Origin: a bacterium
GTDB lineage: Bacteria; SZUA-79; Acidulodesulfobacterales; Acidulodesulfobacteraceae
Assembly (NCBI GenBank): GCA_021813595.1
Contig: JAKAKF010000021.1
Span: 1 to 21,468 of the forward strand
Direction of reading: 5' to 3'
DNA: 21,468 nt
The notes beneath the pieces are model-generated. The model had not been told where the DNA came from, did not search any database, and worked only from the letters and a program-made list of their open reading frames with translations. Shown piece after piece: positions 1 through 9,357 of this stretch; position 1 is the stretch's first letter, and each line of letters begins with the position of its first letter. The translations under genes and the position numbers were made by a program.

Positions 1-1802
1 AGACCGAATATTATCGGACCCGCAATCGGAATAAACGCCGGAAGTATCATTTCCCTTAAGGAAGATTTAGTAACTATATCGACGCATTTGCCGTATTCCG
101 GCTTTCCTGTTCCTTCCATAATTCCGGGAATTTCTTTAAACTGCCTCCTGACTTCGACTACTATGTCGCCGGCGGCTTTACCGACCGACTTCATTGCAAG
201 GGAAGCAAATATATAAGGAAGCATCGCGCCGAGGAAAAGTCCTATTAACACCATAGGCTGATGTATCGAAAACGATATTTTTTCTAGTCCGGCCTTTACG
301 TAACCATTTTGTATCAAATTAGAATATTCTCCGAAAAGAACGATAGCCGCAAGAGCCGCAGAACCTATAGCATATCCTTTCGTTACGGCTTTGGTAGTAT
401 TGCCGACTGCGTCAAGGGCATCGGTAGTTTCTCTGACGTCTTCGGGAAGTTCGCTCATTTCCGCTATGCCGCCGGCATTATCTGTTATAGGCCCAAACGA
501 ATCTACGGCAATAACCATACCGGACATAGAAAGCATGCTGGAAGCCGCAATAGCGACGCCGTAAAAACCTGCGAAGTGATAAGAAATCAAAATACCGAAT
601 ACTATCGCTATAACGGGAAGCGCAGTCGCCATTTGTCCGACTGCAAGTCCTGCTATAATATTTGTGCCGTGGCCCGTTGTAGATGCTTCCGCTATGGATT
701 TAACCGGAGAAAACTCAGTCGATGTAAAATAATCGGTTATTACTATAATTAATCCTGTTAAAACAAGACCTACAAGCGAAGCATAATAATAATTTATTGC
801 TGAATATTTACCTACATGCTGCATAAAAGCTTCAGTAAAGAAGTAATATGCAATTGCGGAAACTATTCCTGTAACGAATAATCCTTTATAAAGACCCTGC
901 ATAATTTTTTCTTTAGTAGGAGCGCTTACGAAAAATACGCCGATTATCGAGGTAAAAACCGCAATACCGCCCAAAAGAAGCGGGTAAAGTATACCGTGCA
1001 TTAAACCGCTGCCGCCTCCGTTTAATCCTGCTTTAAATGTCGAATATGCAAGCAGTATAGACGCAATAATTGTAACCGCAAAAGTTTCAAATACGTCTGC
1101 CGCCATACCCGCACAGTCGCCTACGTTATCTCCGACCTGGTCTGCAATAACCGCGGGGTTTCTTGGGTCGTCTTCCGGAATTCCGGCTTCTACTTTTCCG
1201 ACGAGGTCTGCACCCACGTCTGCCGCTTTAGTATATATGCCGCCGCCAAGCCTTGCAAATACGGAAATAAGACTGCAACCGAAAGCGAAACCTATCAATG
1301 AATTTATTACACCTTCAAGCCCGCTCGTATGTTTTCCGATTAACATAAAAACCGATATACCTAGTACGCCGAGACCTAAAACCATTAAACCAGTAACAGA
1401 ACCGCCTTTAAATGCAAACTTCAATGCAGGTTTTACGCCTTTATGGGCAATCTGGGCAGTTCTTATGTTCGCTCGCACAGCATTAAACATGCCTAAGTAA
1501 CCTGCCAATGCCGATAAAAAAGCGCCCAAAGCGAATCCGCATGCCGTAAGAAGTCCGAACTGAGGCACCCATAATCCGCCGATAAGTATCAATACGAAAA
1601 TGACGATACCGACTATAGCTACCGTCCTGTACTGTCTGTTAAGAAAAGCCGTGGCGCCTTCCTGAATAGCCTTGGCTATCTGTTTCATTCTGTCCGAACC
1701 TTCGTCCTGCTTCATAGCCCATACCGTTACCGCTATGCTGTAGATAACGGCGATAAGACCCGCAATAATTCCGAAAATCATTGCTTTGTCAAATAGACTC
1801 AT
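1..1802 (-). CDS. hppA: Membrane-bound proton-pumping pyrophosphatase, K+-independent type (3' end cut by window)
   Basis: The reading frame opens at ATG 1802-1800 behind AGGGGG and stays open to the left edge, giving 600 visible residues; the C-terminus lies outside the window. The family hydrolyses pyrophosphate and pumps H+ or Na+ across the membrane with about 16 helices. Visible signatures are [28 protein letters not shown] text near residue 190, a [23 protein letters not shown] stretch after it, an [25 protein letters not shown] stretch, [15 protein letters not shown], and [15 protein letters not shown] near the cut end. Lys471 in GNTTKA is the residue that marks the K+-independent class; K+-dependent enzymes have Ala there. 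The gene lies 70 bp behind qmoC in the sat-apr-qmo run. It plausibly removes the PPi made by Sat and conserves its energy as a proton gradient. The family call is very secure; H+ as the pumped ion is inferred from the class. Confidence 0.96.
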   Translation of the reverse strand, partial: MSLFDKAMIFGIIAGLIAVIYSIAVTVWAMKQDEGSDRMKQIAKAIQEGATAFLNRQYRTVAIVGIVIFVLILIGGLWVPQFGLLTACGFALGAFLSALAGYLGMFNAVRANIRTAQIAHKGVKPALKFAFKGGSVTGLMVLGLGVLGISVFMLIGKHTSGLEGVINSLIGFAFGCSLISVFARLGGGIYTKAADVGADLVGKVEAGIPEDDPRNPAVIADQVGDNVGDCAGMAADVFETFAVTIIASILLAYSTFKAGLNGGGSGLMHGILYPLLLGGIAVFTSIIGVFFVSAPTKEKIMQGLYKGLFVTGIVSAIAYYFFTEAFMQHVGKYSAINYYYASLVGLVLTGLIIVITDYFTSTEFSPVKSIAEASTTGHGTNIIAGLAVGQMATALPVIAIVFGILISYHFAGFYGVAIAASSMLSMSGMVIAVDSFGPITDNAGGIAEMSELPEDVRETTDALDAVGNTTKAVTKGYAIGSAALAAIVLFGEYSNLIQNGYVKAGLEKISFSIHQPMVLIGLFLGAMLPYIFASLAMKSVGKAAGDIVVEVRRQFKEIPGIMEGTGKPEYGKCVDIVTKSSLREMILPAFIPIAGPIIFG

Positions 1803-1847
1803 AACCTAAAACCCCCTAAATTAAATTTTTAATTATTATTAAAATTT

Positions 1848-1870
1848 CTTTAACATTACACATGTTAAAG
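1848..1870 (-). other. Small A/T-rich hairpin between qmoC and hppA
   Basis: A perfect 9-bp inverted repeat, CTTTAACAT / ATGTTAAAG, with a 5-base loop lies just past the qmoC stop. On the minus strand it is followed by AAATTTTAATAATAATT, which is not a clean U-tract. It could be a weak attenuator or an mRNA 3' end for qmoC, or an operator. In such A/T-rich sequence it could also be chance. Confidence 0.35.
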
Positions 1871-1872
1871 CA

Positions 1873-3036
1873 TTAATTATTGCTTAGGTTTTTAGCTTTT
1901 TCTTTTAAATTTGCAAAATATACGGCAACCGGTCTGTAAGCAAGATGCGACCATTTAGAAAAAGGAACTTCTATTACAAGCATCGGAAATAATATCATTA
2001 AATGAATCAGGTATATATAAAAAATAGCCGATACCGAATAGTTATAAACTATAGCCGCCCTGAGCAAAACTCCGCTGACTGCGGTTAAGAACAACAGCGT
2101 TACGAACATCCAGTCGGTATGATGGGAAAATTTGCTTCTTTCTATTTTCTTAGAAAATCTTTTAATTATAAAATATATAGTTCCGAAAATTAATCCTATA
2201 CTGGCAAAATAATCGAATAAAACTATATGAAGATACGGCATGCTGTTTTCGCTTTGAAACCAGTCTAAGAAAAAAACGATGGCTACAAACAGGGATACAT
2301 AGCTTATCATTAAAAAAAGATGTGCAAGCCAAAAATTATACTTTCCCGAAGCAAGTTTTTTTGATGCAGACTCTTCGGAATCGTCGCATTTTGCATATCT
2401 GTACTGCGTAAAAAAATTGAATATTAACGACCAAGCCTCAGTAACGTAAAGACTCAAAGGGATTTTCACGCTTTTATCGCTCAATACCGTCTTGCGGTAC
2501 ATATTGTATATGAAAGACGTCAGCATAATTGCAAGAAAAGCCGATATAGGCCAGTCAAAGAAATAATCTACTTTATCAGGAGATACCGCCTGCGCAAGAG
2601 TCGCTCCTGCGGCAGGATGAAGTCCGAATATAACCGCCCACTCAAGCAAAACTCCCAGCGCTACTATTAATATTGCGATGTACTCTGCATATTTAGACTT
2701 ATATAATATTTTGGAAATCCCCGTCCAGTCGTATGCGCTTATTAAAAAACGGCGCAGCGACATCATAAGTTCGCCCGGTTCTGCTTTCCTTGGGCAGTTC
2801 TTGGAACATTCACCGCAATAATAGCATAACCACGGGTCTAAATCGGCGGTCAGCTGTTCTTTCATTCCCCATCCCGCCATTATCATTTCTTTTCGCGGAA
2901 ACGGCCTGTCCTCCGTCGACAAAGGACATACCGCGGAACACGTGCCGCACTGAAAGCATTTTTTAAAATTGCTTTCGCCTACTTCTTTTATATATTTAAC
3001 CAACTCGTTGTCGGTCTTAATAACTGTGTTATTCAA
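1873..3036 (-). CDS. qmoC: Quinone-interacting membrane-bound oxidoreductase subunit QmoC
   Basis: 387 aa. The N-terminal HdrC-like domain binds two [4Fe-4S] clusters (C27-x2-C30-x2-C33-x3-C37 and C71-x2-C74-x2-C77-x3-C81). It is fused to a cytochrome b-type membrane domain with about six hydrophobic segments (roughly 119-139, 164-180, 236-258, 272-292, 310-329, 337-357) and several membrane-facing histidines. In the Qmo complex this subunit takes electrons from menaquinol and passes them through QmoA/B towards APS reductase. The start codon is TTG (3036-3034), supported by GGGAGG a few bases upstream and only 15 bp after the qmoB stop, so translation is probably coupled. The HdrC plus membrane fusion is diagnostic of QmoC rather than of HdrC alone. 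Confidence 0.95.
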   Translation of the reverse strand: MNNTVIKTDNELVKYIKEVGESNFKKCFQCGTCSAVCPLSTEDRPFPRKEMIMAGWGMKEQLTADLDPWLCYYCGECSKNCPRKAEPGELMMSLRRFLISAYDWTGISKILYKSKYAEYIAILIVALGVLLEWAVIFGLHPAAGATLAQAVSPDKVDYFFDWPISAFLAIMLTSFIYNMYRKTVLSDKSVKIPLSLYVTEAWSLIFNFFTQYRYAKCDDSEESASKKLASGKYNFWLAHLFLMISYVSLFVAIVFFLDWFQSENSMPYLHIVLFDYFASIGLIFGTIYFIIKRFSKKIERSKFSHHTDWMFVTLLFLTAVSGVLLRAAIVYNYSVSAIFYIYLIHLMILFPMLVIEVPFSKWSHLAYRPVAVYFANLKEKAKNLSNN

Positions 3037-3051
3037 AATATCCTCCCTATC

Positions 3052-5358
3052 TTAAAAGCCTTTATATGGATTTGGTCCAAGAGATTTAACTTTATTAACG
3101 AAGTCTTCGACTATTTCCGGCAGTTTCATATAGTCGGTATATTCGAGCTGAACCTGCCTGACTCTTTCTTCTTCCAGAACAAGCCTTGTAAGTGTTTCCT
3201 TCAGGTTTCCCATTCTGTAAGAAGCCAGTTCCGAACCTTTCGTGAAATGGCACTGATAGTCGTCTCCGTATTTACAGCCCAGCAAAAGAATGCCGTCTAT
3301 GCCTTTCGAAAGAGCGTCGGCATACCATACGTTATTTATAGAGCCGAGACATCTTACCGGAATAACCCTTATATTGGAAGATAATTGCATTTTATTTAAT
3401 CCAAGTACGTCTAATGCAGGATAAGCGTCGTTTTCGCATGCAAACACAAGTATCCTGTAATTTTCGTCGGTCGGATCTTCCGGAACGTACGTGCTTTTAA
3501 TCATAGAACCTATAATATCCGGCGAATAATTTTTAAACGATATTATTCTTACGGGACATGCGCCCATGCATATGCCGCATCTCCTGCATCTTTCCGGATT
3601 ATACTGCGGCGTTCCTTTTTCGTCTTCGTCTATTGCGCCGAAAGGACATTCTTCGGTGCATCTTTTACACTGCGTACATCTTGGAAGGTCAAAAAATGGG
3701 TATGTAGTATCGTTTGAACGGGGGTGAACCGCCCTGCCTTTAGAAGTCTGCTCGATGCATTGTATAGCCTTTAAAACCGCTCCTTTAGCATCGTCAACCG
3801 AAAAAACCGTATCTAAAGGCATTCTTACCGAACCGGCGGGATATATTCCCGTCCTTCTTGATTCGTAGGGGAAGCATATAAAATTTGAATCCGGAAATCC
3901 GTAAACAAGGTCGGGCATTTCTTTACCCTGCCTGTAGGAAAGGTTTAACAAGCCGCTTTTCGGAACCTGAGCCGTCGAAACGGGCACGGAAGGCGGGCAG
4001 GATGCTCCGCTTGCAGACTGTATGTTTCCTACGTTTAAAGATGCGGCATTATCTTTTAATTCTATCTCTCCGGAATTCGGAACCATACCCGTAGCGAGAA
4101 CTACCATTTCCGTATTTATATCGATATCTCCTCCAAAGAGGGTATCTTTTACTTTAACGCCAATGGTATTTCCGCTCTTGTCGAGCGATACGCCGGATAC
4201 AATGCCTTTAACCATAAAAATACCTTCGTCGTCCTGCATTTTTCTGTAAAAGTTTTCGTATTCGCCCATAGTTCTCATATCTTTGTATATAATGTAAACA
4301 TTTGCATCTGGATTGTTCTTTCTGATTAAAGCGGCTTCTTTTAAGGAAGACATACAGCAAACGGTCGAACAGTAAGGAAGATGATTTTCGTCCCTTGAAC
4401 CCGCACACTGAACAAACAATACCGACTTAACCGGCTTGCCGTCCGATTTTCTTTTTAATGCAAAATTTTCGGATTTTCCGTTGTCTGAAAGTTCGGAAAA
4501 AAGTTCCTCTAATTCTACGTTTGTTAAAATATCCGGCGTTAACCCGTATCCAAGATTATCTAATTTTTTTGCGTCGTAAGGCTTCCAGCCTGTGGCAACG
4601 ACGATAGAACCCGCAATCTCTTTAACAGGCTCAGAACCTGAATTTCCTTCCGACGATTCTATTTCTACGTTGAATTTGCCGGGAGCTCCCGATATAGACT
4701 TAATTTTAGAATTTTTATATATTTTTATTTTATCGGATTTTTCCGCTTCGTTTATTAGCTCGCCTAATCCTTCCATTATCCAAGTATTTTTATCGAAAGG
4801 CGGCTTGGTTTCCCATTTTTTATATTTTGAAAAAGGAAATCCGCCGAGATTCTGCTTTTTTTCGACAAGAATTACGCCGTAACCCGCTTTTGCGGCGTTG
4901 ACGGATGCGTTTAAACCGGTAACTCCGCCGCCTACTACGAGAACGGTTTTGTTAAGCTCCTGAATTAAAGGTTCCGGAAATGCAGATTTTTTTGCTCTCG
5001 ATGCACCCATATTTATATAATCTTCGGCAAGAAGCTGGGTATTATTATCGTTCGGCGGGCTTATCCATATAACGTGCTCTCTTAAGTTTACCCTTTCGGT
5101 ATGAATAGTAAACTGGTCGAAATTAAAAACGTCCTGTTTGGCGCGCATCGAACAGGCGGCTATTACTACTTTATTTATCTTTTTTTCGGAAATATCGTTT
5201 TTTATGAGATTTATGCCTTCCGGTCCGCAGAGAAACTCATGGCTTACGCATACTAAAGGCTTATTGGAATCTTTCGCGGTATTGATTAATCTTTCCACAT
5301 TAAGACTTTTTCCGATATCGCAGCCGGAACATATATAAATCCCCAAATTATTATCCAT
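3052..5358 (-). CDS. qmoB: Quinone-interacting membrane-bound oxidoreductase subunit QmoB (HdrA-MvhD fusion)
   Basis: 768 aa. HdrA-like flavoprotein with an N-terminal region rich in Cys (C10, C13, C37, C44), an FAD Rossmann motif GGGVTG at 143-148, and a CAGSRDENHLPYCSTVCC stretch. Two [4Fe-4S] motifs follow (C561-x2-C564-x2-C567-x3-C571 and C591-x2-C594-x2-C597-x3-C601). The C-terminal MvhD-type domain, from about 620 on, contains ACENDAYPALD, PVRCLGSINN and LLGCKYGDDYQCHF. The HdrA plus MvhD fusion is the usual QmoB build and length. Together with QmoA it relays or bifurcates electrons between QmoC and AprAB in the cytoplasm. The ATG start has GGAAGGAG upstream. It sits 41 bp after qmoA and 15 bp before qmoC. 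Confidence 0.96.
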   Translation of the reverse strand: MDNNLGIYICSGCDIGKSLNVERLINTAKDSNKPLVCVSHEFLCGPEGINLIKNDISEKKINKVVIAACSMRAKQDVFNFDQFTIHTERVNLREHVIWISPPNDNNTQLLAEDYINMGASRAKKSAFPEPLIQELNKTVLVVGGGVTGLNASVNAAKAGYGVILVEKKQNLGGFPFSKYKKWETKPPFDKNTWIMEGLGELINEAEKSDKIKIYKNSKIKSISGAPGKFNVEIESSEGNSGSEPVKEIAGSIVVATGWKPYDAKKLDNLGYGLTPDILTNVELEELFSELSDNGKSENFALKRKSDGKPVKSVLFVQCAGSRDENHLPYCSTVCCMSSLKEAALIRKNNPDANVYIIYKDMRTMGEYENFYRKMQDDEGIFMVKGIVSGVSLDKSGNTIGVKVKDTLFGGDIDINTEMVVLATGMVPNSGEIELKDNAASLNVGNIQSASGASCPPSVPVSTAQVPKSGLLNLSYRQGKEMPDLVYGFPDSNFICFPYESRRTGIYPAGSVRMPLDTVFSVDDAKGAVLKAIQCIEQTSKGRAVHPRSNDTTYPFFDLPRCTQCKRCTEECPFGAIDEDEKGTPQYNPERCRRCGICMGACPVRIISFKNYSPDIIGSMIKSTYVPEDPTDENYRILVFACENDAYPALDVLGLNKMQLSSNIRVIPVRCLGSINNVWYADALSKGIDGILLLGCKYGDDYQCHFTKGSELASYRMGNLKETLTRLVLEEERVRQVQLEYTDYMKLPEIVEDFVNKVKSLGPNPYKGF

Positions 5359-5399
5359 TTTAACTCCTTCCTAAATAATATCTATAATAATATCTTTTA

Positions 5400-6695
5400 T
5401 TATTTTGCGTTATGCTGAATTACCGATAATGCCGCCGACGTCGCCGATTGTCCCGACATATAAACATCCAGAGGAAATCTTGCTACGCCTGCCGAAAATA
5501 TTCCTTGTTTAAAATTATCGTTAAATATAAATCCGTTTTCATCGATATCTATTTTAATATCTTCGTCTATTTTTATTTCCTTAAGGTCGTCTTTGATGTT
5601 TGACGCCATTCCGGCGGCAAGAACCACCATTTCCGCCCTGACTTTATTTTTTTTGCCGGAAATCATATCTTCGACGTCTAAAAGAAGGTCGCCGGTTTCA
5701 TGGTCTTCGGATATTTTGCCGACTACTCCTTTATTAAATTTTATTTTTTCGTCGCTTTTAACTTTGTTTAAAAAATTTTCGTATCTGCCCGGCGTTCTTA
5801 AATCTATATAAAATATGACCGGCGAGGATTCAGGATTTTTATCCCTCAAATACATCGCCTGCTTTAAGGATGCCATGCAGCAAATTGCGGAGCAATATGG
5901 AAGATGGTTCTCGTTTCTTGAGCCTGCGCATTGAATAAACGCCACGTTTTTAACTTCCTTTCTGTCGGACGGCCTTAAAATTTTTCCGCCGGTAGGACCG
6001 TTTTCTGCGGCAAGCCTTTCCATTTTTACGTTTGTAATAACGTTTTTATATTTACCGTATCCCAAATTTTCTAATTTTTCAACTTCATAAGGCTTCCAGC
6101 CCGTTGCAAATATGATATCCGATACGGTTAATTCGATAACGTTCTCTTTTGCATCCAAGTTGATAGCACTGTATCTGCATGCTTCTTCGCATTTTTTACA
6201 TGCCGAAAATTTGCAGTATTTATCATCTACGCTGTATTTAAGCGGAAAAGAAGATATCGCAGGCATAAATATCGCTTTAGTATTATCCATGCCGTAATTG
6301 AAATCGTTAGGTCTTTCTTCAGGGCAAACCTTAGCGCATTCTCCGCATACCGTGCAGTTATCGTTTATATACTGCGGTTTTTGTTTTATTTTTACTTTAT
6401 ATCCGGTTCCTTCTTTCGCTTTTGTTATTTCTTCGACGTTTGAAGAAACTAAAAAATTTATATTTCCTTCGGTAGACGACTTTATTCTTTTCGTATTGAT
6501 TTCAAAGCCGCAAAAGGGGGGGCACAATTTTGGAAAATACTTATACATCTGGAGAACCCTGCCGCCGATATACGATTTTTTTTCTACTATATATACTTTT
6601 TTATCGACCGCCTCGGTAATTTCTAATGCTGCCGATACGCCGCTATGCCCGCCGCCGATTATTAATACGGCATTTTCATTATTTAGCTCGCTCAA
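5400..6695 (-). CDS. qmoA: Quinone-interacting membrane-bound oxidoreductase subunit QmoA
   Basis: 431 aa HdrA-like FAD protein. The Rossmann motif GGGHSG is at 14-19, followed by KSYIGGRVLQMYKYFPKLCPP, typical of HdrA/QmoA. A cluster motif C114-x2-C117-x2-C120-x3-C124 comes next, and a second cysteine group lies in CKFSACKKCEEACRYSA. The C-terminal half has IQCAGSRNENHLPYCSAICC as in QmoB, and it ends after the FAD-binding GVARFPLDVYMSG segment without an MvhD domain. It forms the flavin core of Qmo with QmoB and supplies APS reductase. The start is TTG (6695-6693), 9 bp after GGAG; no ATG nearby fits the FAD motif. A hairpin in the 146-bp gap to aprA separates it from aprBA, so qmoABC may be a transcription unit of its own or a lower-expressed tail. 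Confidence 0.95.
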   Translation of the reverse strand: MSELNNENAVLIIGGGHSGVSAALEITEAVDKKVYIVEKKSYIGGRVLQMYKYFPKLCPPFCGFEINTKRIKSSTEGNINFLVSSNVEEITKAKEGTGYKVKIKQKPQYINDNCTVCGECAKVCPEERPNDFNYGMDNTKAIFMPAISSFPLKYSVDDKYCKFSACKKCEEACRYSAINLDAKENVIELTVSDIIFATGWKPYEVEKLENLGYGKYKNVITNVKMERLAAENGPTGGKILRPSDRKEVKNVAFIQCAGSRNENHLPYCSAICCMASLKQAMYLRDKNPESSPVIFYIDLRTPGRYENFLNKVKSDEKIKFNKGVVGKISEDHETGDLLLDVEDMISGKKNKVRAEMVVLAAGMASNIKDDLKEIKIDEDIKIDIDENGFIFNDNFKQGIFSAGVARFPLDVYMSGQSATSAALSVIQHNAK

Positions 6696-6748
6696 CTTTA
6701 AATCTCCATTGCTAAGTTTTTATTTATTTAAATATAATATAAAAAATA

Positions 6749-6763
6749 TATAAAGACTTTATA
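6749..6763. other. Palindrome TATAAAG-A-CTTTATA upstream of qmoA
   Basis: A perfect 7-bp inverted repeat around one base, about 55 bp upstream of the qmoA start and just downstream (in transcription sense) of the aprA terminator. It could be a repressor or activator site for qmoABC. The region is so A/T-rich that chance is a real alternative. Confidence 0.25.
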
Positions 6764-6772
6764 CATATTAAA

Positions 6773-6800
6773 ATCCCCTTCTCTATTTAGAGAAGGGGAT
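6773..6800 (-). terminator. Hairpin terminator/attenuator between aprA and qmoA
   Basis: A perfect 12-bp stem, ATCCCCTTCTCT / AGAGAAGGGGAT, with a 4-base loop lies about 40 bp past the aprA stop. On the minus strand it is followed by TTTTAATATG, a short U-tract. On the plus strand it is followed within a few bases by TTAATTTTTTT. It is the best intrinsic terminator in the window. It would lower qmoABC-hppA relative to aprBA rather than isolate it fully, since the minus-strand U-tract is short. Confidence 0.7.
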
Positions 6801-6841
6801 AGACTTAATTTTTTTATAAATTGTGTTTATAAAATATTAAG

Positions 6842-8767
6842 TTAGTTTTTCGGTACGATTTCAATATAAGGCTTTTTAAACAATTCCGGCTGTCCGGTCG
6901 TTTTATTTAATTTTGAATTGACGAACACCTTCCAGTTCTGTTCGTCAAGTTTCGGATGGTCGGTTCTGTAATAGAATCCCGGATATCTTGTTTCTTCTCT
7001 GAACAGTACGTGCCTTAAGTGAAGTTCGCCGACTATAGACCTGTGGTAATTTTCCCATGCTCTCATAAGTTCATGGAGATTTGCGGCCGCAAGTTTAGGC
7101 GCATCCTCTTTCAATCTGTTTAAAAGGTCTAACCCTCTTAAAAGACTGGCTTCGCTTGTTCTGTAGAACGTCGAAGTACCGGCGACGTATTCGTCCATAA
7201 GTTTATTCAATCTGAACAAATAAAGTCTCGGTTTAATATAATTAGGATTTACGTTTGACTCGGTAGAATAGTCTTTGAATTTTTCAAAAGTTATCATCGG
7301 CCCGTACACTTTTTCGGCAAGAACTTTATTGTCGGTATGAACCGTCGGAGTAAAGCCCGGATCGTCAAGTACAAACCTGACTGCCGATTTTGCCGCAATT
7401 CTTCCTTCTACGTATGAACCTGAAGAGAATTTGTGTCCGGATGCTCCAACGCCGTCTCCGCCGGTGAAAAGGCCGTTAACGGTCGTCATGCGGTTATAAC
7501 CCCATTGATATTCCTTAGGAGCTAAATCTTCTGGTCCTGAAACCCACATTCCGCAAGCTCCGGAATGAGAACCTAAGAAATACGGCTCTGTAGGCATAAC
7601 CTCGGAATTAGTTTCGCCTGGATCTATATCCATAGATGCCCATAATCCGGCCTGCGCAACCGTCATATCAAGGAAATCTTCCCATGCGTCGGCTTCAAGA
7701 GATTTCTTTCTCTTTTCGGGAAGGGTTTCAAAAAGCGTCTTCATAGCACCGGAAGTATTCATATAGAAAGGTCCGTTCCCTTCCATCCAGTCTTTAAGCA
7801 TAACATGGTTCCATAAGCATGTTGCGGGAACTTTCGCAAGTCCGTAAGGAGCATAGTCTTGAAGCATGTGTCCCCATTTCTGCATATAATCTTCGCCGTG
7901 AGCGTTTAAAACTCGAGATTTAAAGAGCGTAAACCATGCGCCGACGGGTCCGTATCCGTCTTTGAATCTGTTCGGAACGAATCTGTTTTCCATCGTTGTC
8001 ATTTCGGCTCCTGCCTGATAACCCATAGCATAGGTAGAACCGGCATTCCATATTGCGTACCAAGTTCTTCCCATACCTTCCGCCTGTGATCTCGGCCTGA
8101 AAACGTTAACCGTTCCGCCGCAAGCCATAATTACGGCTTTTGCTTTAATAATATATATTTTTGCTTCTCTTAAGCTGAAACCGATTGCTCCGGCAACCCT
8201 GTTTTCATGCTTTTCGTCCATAAGAAGTTCGGTAATAAAGACTCTTTCCTTGATGTTTTCTTCGCCGAGAGCTTTTCTTGCCGCTTCGGCAACAAGTACT
8301 TTGTAAGACTCTCCGTGAATCATTATCTGCCATCTTCCCGCTCTTAAAGGTTTTGCGCCTTCTGCAATAGTTCTTGTATCGTCTTCGTCTTCTTTGAATA
8401 TCGGAAGCCCGAATTTTTCAAAAAGTCTTACGGTAGAATCGACGTGTCTGCCGGTATCGTATATAAGATCTTCCCTGACTATTCCCATAAGGTCGTTAGC
8501 GACGTGTTTAACGTAATCTTCGGGCGTGTTATCTCCCAAATAAGTGTTAATAGCGGACAAACCCATTGCTACCGCGCCGCTTCTTTCTATGGCAGCTTTT
8601 TCTATCATCGTTATTTTCATATCTTTCGGCGCCCATTTTTTAATTTCGAATGCGGCTCCGCAACCTACCATACCGCCCCCGACTATTAAGACGTCGGTAC
8701 TGATTTCTTCTATGGTATAATTGTTCAAAACTTCGGTGCTGGTCATTGAACCTTTCATTTCAGCCAT
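6842..8767 (-). CDS. aprA: Adenylylsulfate (APS) reductase alpha subunit
   Basis: 641 aa, normal family length. FAD-containing catalytic subunit that reduces APS to sulfite and AMP. Features seen: FAD motif VLIVGGGMVGCG at about 26-37, SAINTYLGDNTPEDYV, a CGGTVNVFRPRSQAEGMGRTWYAIWNAGS-type stretch, the active-site region SHSGACGMWVSGPEDL, GGDGVGASGHKFSSGSYVEGR, and the C-terminal RHVLFREETRYPGFYYRTD segment. All are hallmark AprA text and set it apart from fumarate or succinate dehydrogenase flavoproteins. The ATG start is preceded by GAGGA. It lies 64 bp after aprB, so the two are surely co-transcribed. The sequence alone does not settle the reductive versus oxidative type, but adjoining qmoABC and sat fit the reductive direction. 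Confidence 0.98.
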   Translation of the reverse strand: MAEMKGSMTSTEVLNNYTIEEISTDVLIVGGGMVGCGAAFEIKKWAPKDMKITMIEKAAIERSGAVAMGLSAINTYLGDNTPEDYVKHVANDLMGIVREDLIYDTGRHVDSTVRLFEKFGLPIFKEDEDDTRTIAEGAKPLRAGRWQIMIHGESYKVLVAEAARKALGEENIKERVFITELLMDEKHENRVAGAIGFSLREAKIYIIKAKAVIMACGGTVNVFRPRSQAEGMGRTWYAIWNAGSTYAMGYQAGAEMTTMENRFVPNRFKDGYGPVGAWFTLFKSRVLNAHGEDYMQKWGHMLQDYAPYGLAKVPATCLWNHVMLKDWMEGNGPFYMNTSGAMKTLFETLPEKRKKSLEADAWEDFLDMTVAQAGLWASMDIDPGETNSEVMPTEPYFLGSHSGACGMWVSGPEDLAPKEYQWGYNRMTTVNGLFTGGDGVGASGHKFSSGSYVEGRIAAKSAVRFVLDDPGFTPTVHTDNKVLAEKVYGPMITFEKFKDYSTESNVNPNYIKPRLYLFRLNKLMDEYVAGTSTFYRTSEASLLRGLDLLNRLKEDAPKLAAANLHELMRAWENYHRSIVGELHLRHVLFREETRYPGFYYRTDHPKLDEQNWKVFVNSKLNKTTGQPELFKKPYIEIVPKN

Positions 8768-8831
8768 ACAATTTATCCTCGCAAATTATAAATTATTTTA
8801 ATTATAAATAAATAAAATGTCTTTTAATTCT

Positions 8832-9266
8832 TTATTTCTTGGGTGCCGTAAGTTCAACCCCAAGTTCGTCGCATAGACGCTCGTCTTTCAAACTGCCCTG
8901 GTTTACCTCGGCTATTCCATGATACGGATCGATACCGCCTTCGGGAGTAGTTCTTATCGGAAATTTAAACCTTTTAATTTTTCCGTTTCTGAATTTTACC
9001 GTCCACATAATCGAATCGGAACCTCTCATAGGAATAACGGACGCACCCAACGGCGCAAAATCCTGATAAGCTCTTACTTCGATGGCAGACTGCGGACAAA
9101 TTTTTACGCAGCTGTAGCACTCCCAGCACTGGTCGGGCTCTTGATTGTAGGCCTTCATAATGTCCTTATTTAAAACCATAAGGTCGTTCGGACAGATATA
9201 CTGACAGGCAGTCTTGTCCCTGCCTTTACATCCGTCGCACTTTTCAGTAATTACAAAACTTGGCAT
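8832..9266 (-). CDS. aprB: Adenylylsulfate (APS) reductase beta subunit
   Basis: 144 aa ferredoxin subunit that passes electrons from Qmo to the AprA FAD. Two [4Fe-4S] motifs are visible: C10-x2-C13-x7-C21-x3-C25 (the long insertion typical of AprB) and C47-x2-C50-x2-C53-x3-C57. The conserved tail follows (YQDFAPLGASVIPMRGSDSIMWTVKFRNG). I place the start at ATG 9266-9264 (MPSFV). It sits 6 bp after AAGGAGGT and matches the usual MPS/MPT family start, whereas the upstream in-frame ATG at 9272 abuts the ribosome site with no spacer. The gene is 91 bp downstream of sat and 64 bp upstream of aprA. Confidence 0.97.
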   Translation of the reverse strand: MPSFVITEKCDGCKGRDKTACQYICPNDLMVLNKDIMKAYNQEPDQCWECYSCVKICPQSAIEVRAYQDFAPLGASVIPMRGSDSIMWTVKFRNGKIKRFKFPIRTTPEGGIDPYHGIAEVNQGSLKDERLCDELGVELTAPKK

Positions 9267-9272
9267 TTCCAT

Positions 9273-9280
9273 ACCTCCTT
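9273..9280 (-). promoter_or_regulatory. Ribosome binding site deciding the aprB start
   Basis: AAGGAGGT on the minus strand. It directly touches the ATG at 9272 but leaves a normal 6-base spacer to the ATG at 9266, so the second ATG is the likely start. Confidence 0.75.
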
Positions 9281-9310
9281 AATTTTATATTTTGTTTTTT
9301 TATAAGAATA

Positions 9311-9343
9311 TATATTGCCGCCTTATATTATGCCGGCAATATA
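9311..9343 (-). other. Hairpin between sat and aprB
   Basis: A 10-bp inverted repeat, TATATTGCCG / CGGCAATATA, with a 13-base loop, 15 bp past the sat stop. On the minus strand it is followed by TATTCTTATA and then an A-run, so it is a poor intrinsic terminator. An mRNA-stabilising or processing hairpin is more likely. Confidence 0.4.
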
Positions 9344-9357
9344 AAATTATAACTTAA

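Noticed and set aside
309..1500. Plus-strand open frames of 147 and 87 aa
   Set aside because: They lie antisense to hppA, whose minus-strand frame has unmistakable family motifs; the plus frames show no family pattern.
3052..6695. QmoA/QmoB as methanogen-type HdrA of a heterodisulfide reductase
   Set aside because: The HdrA-like pair followed by an HdrC-membrane fusion and preceded by aprBA is the specific Qmo arrangement.
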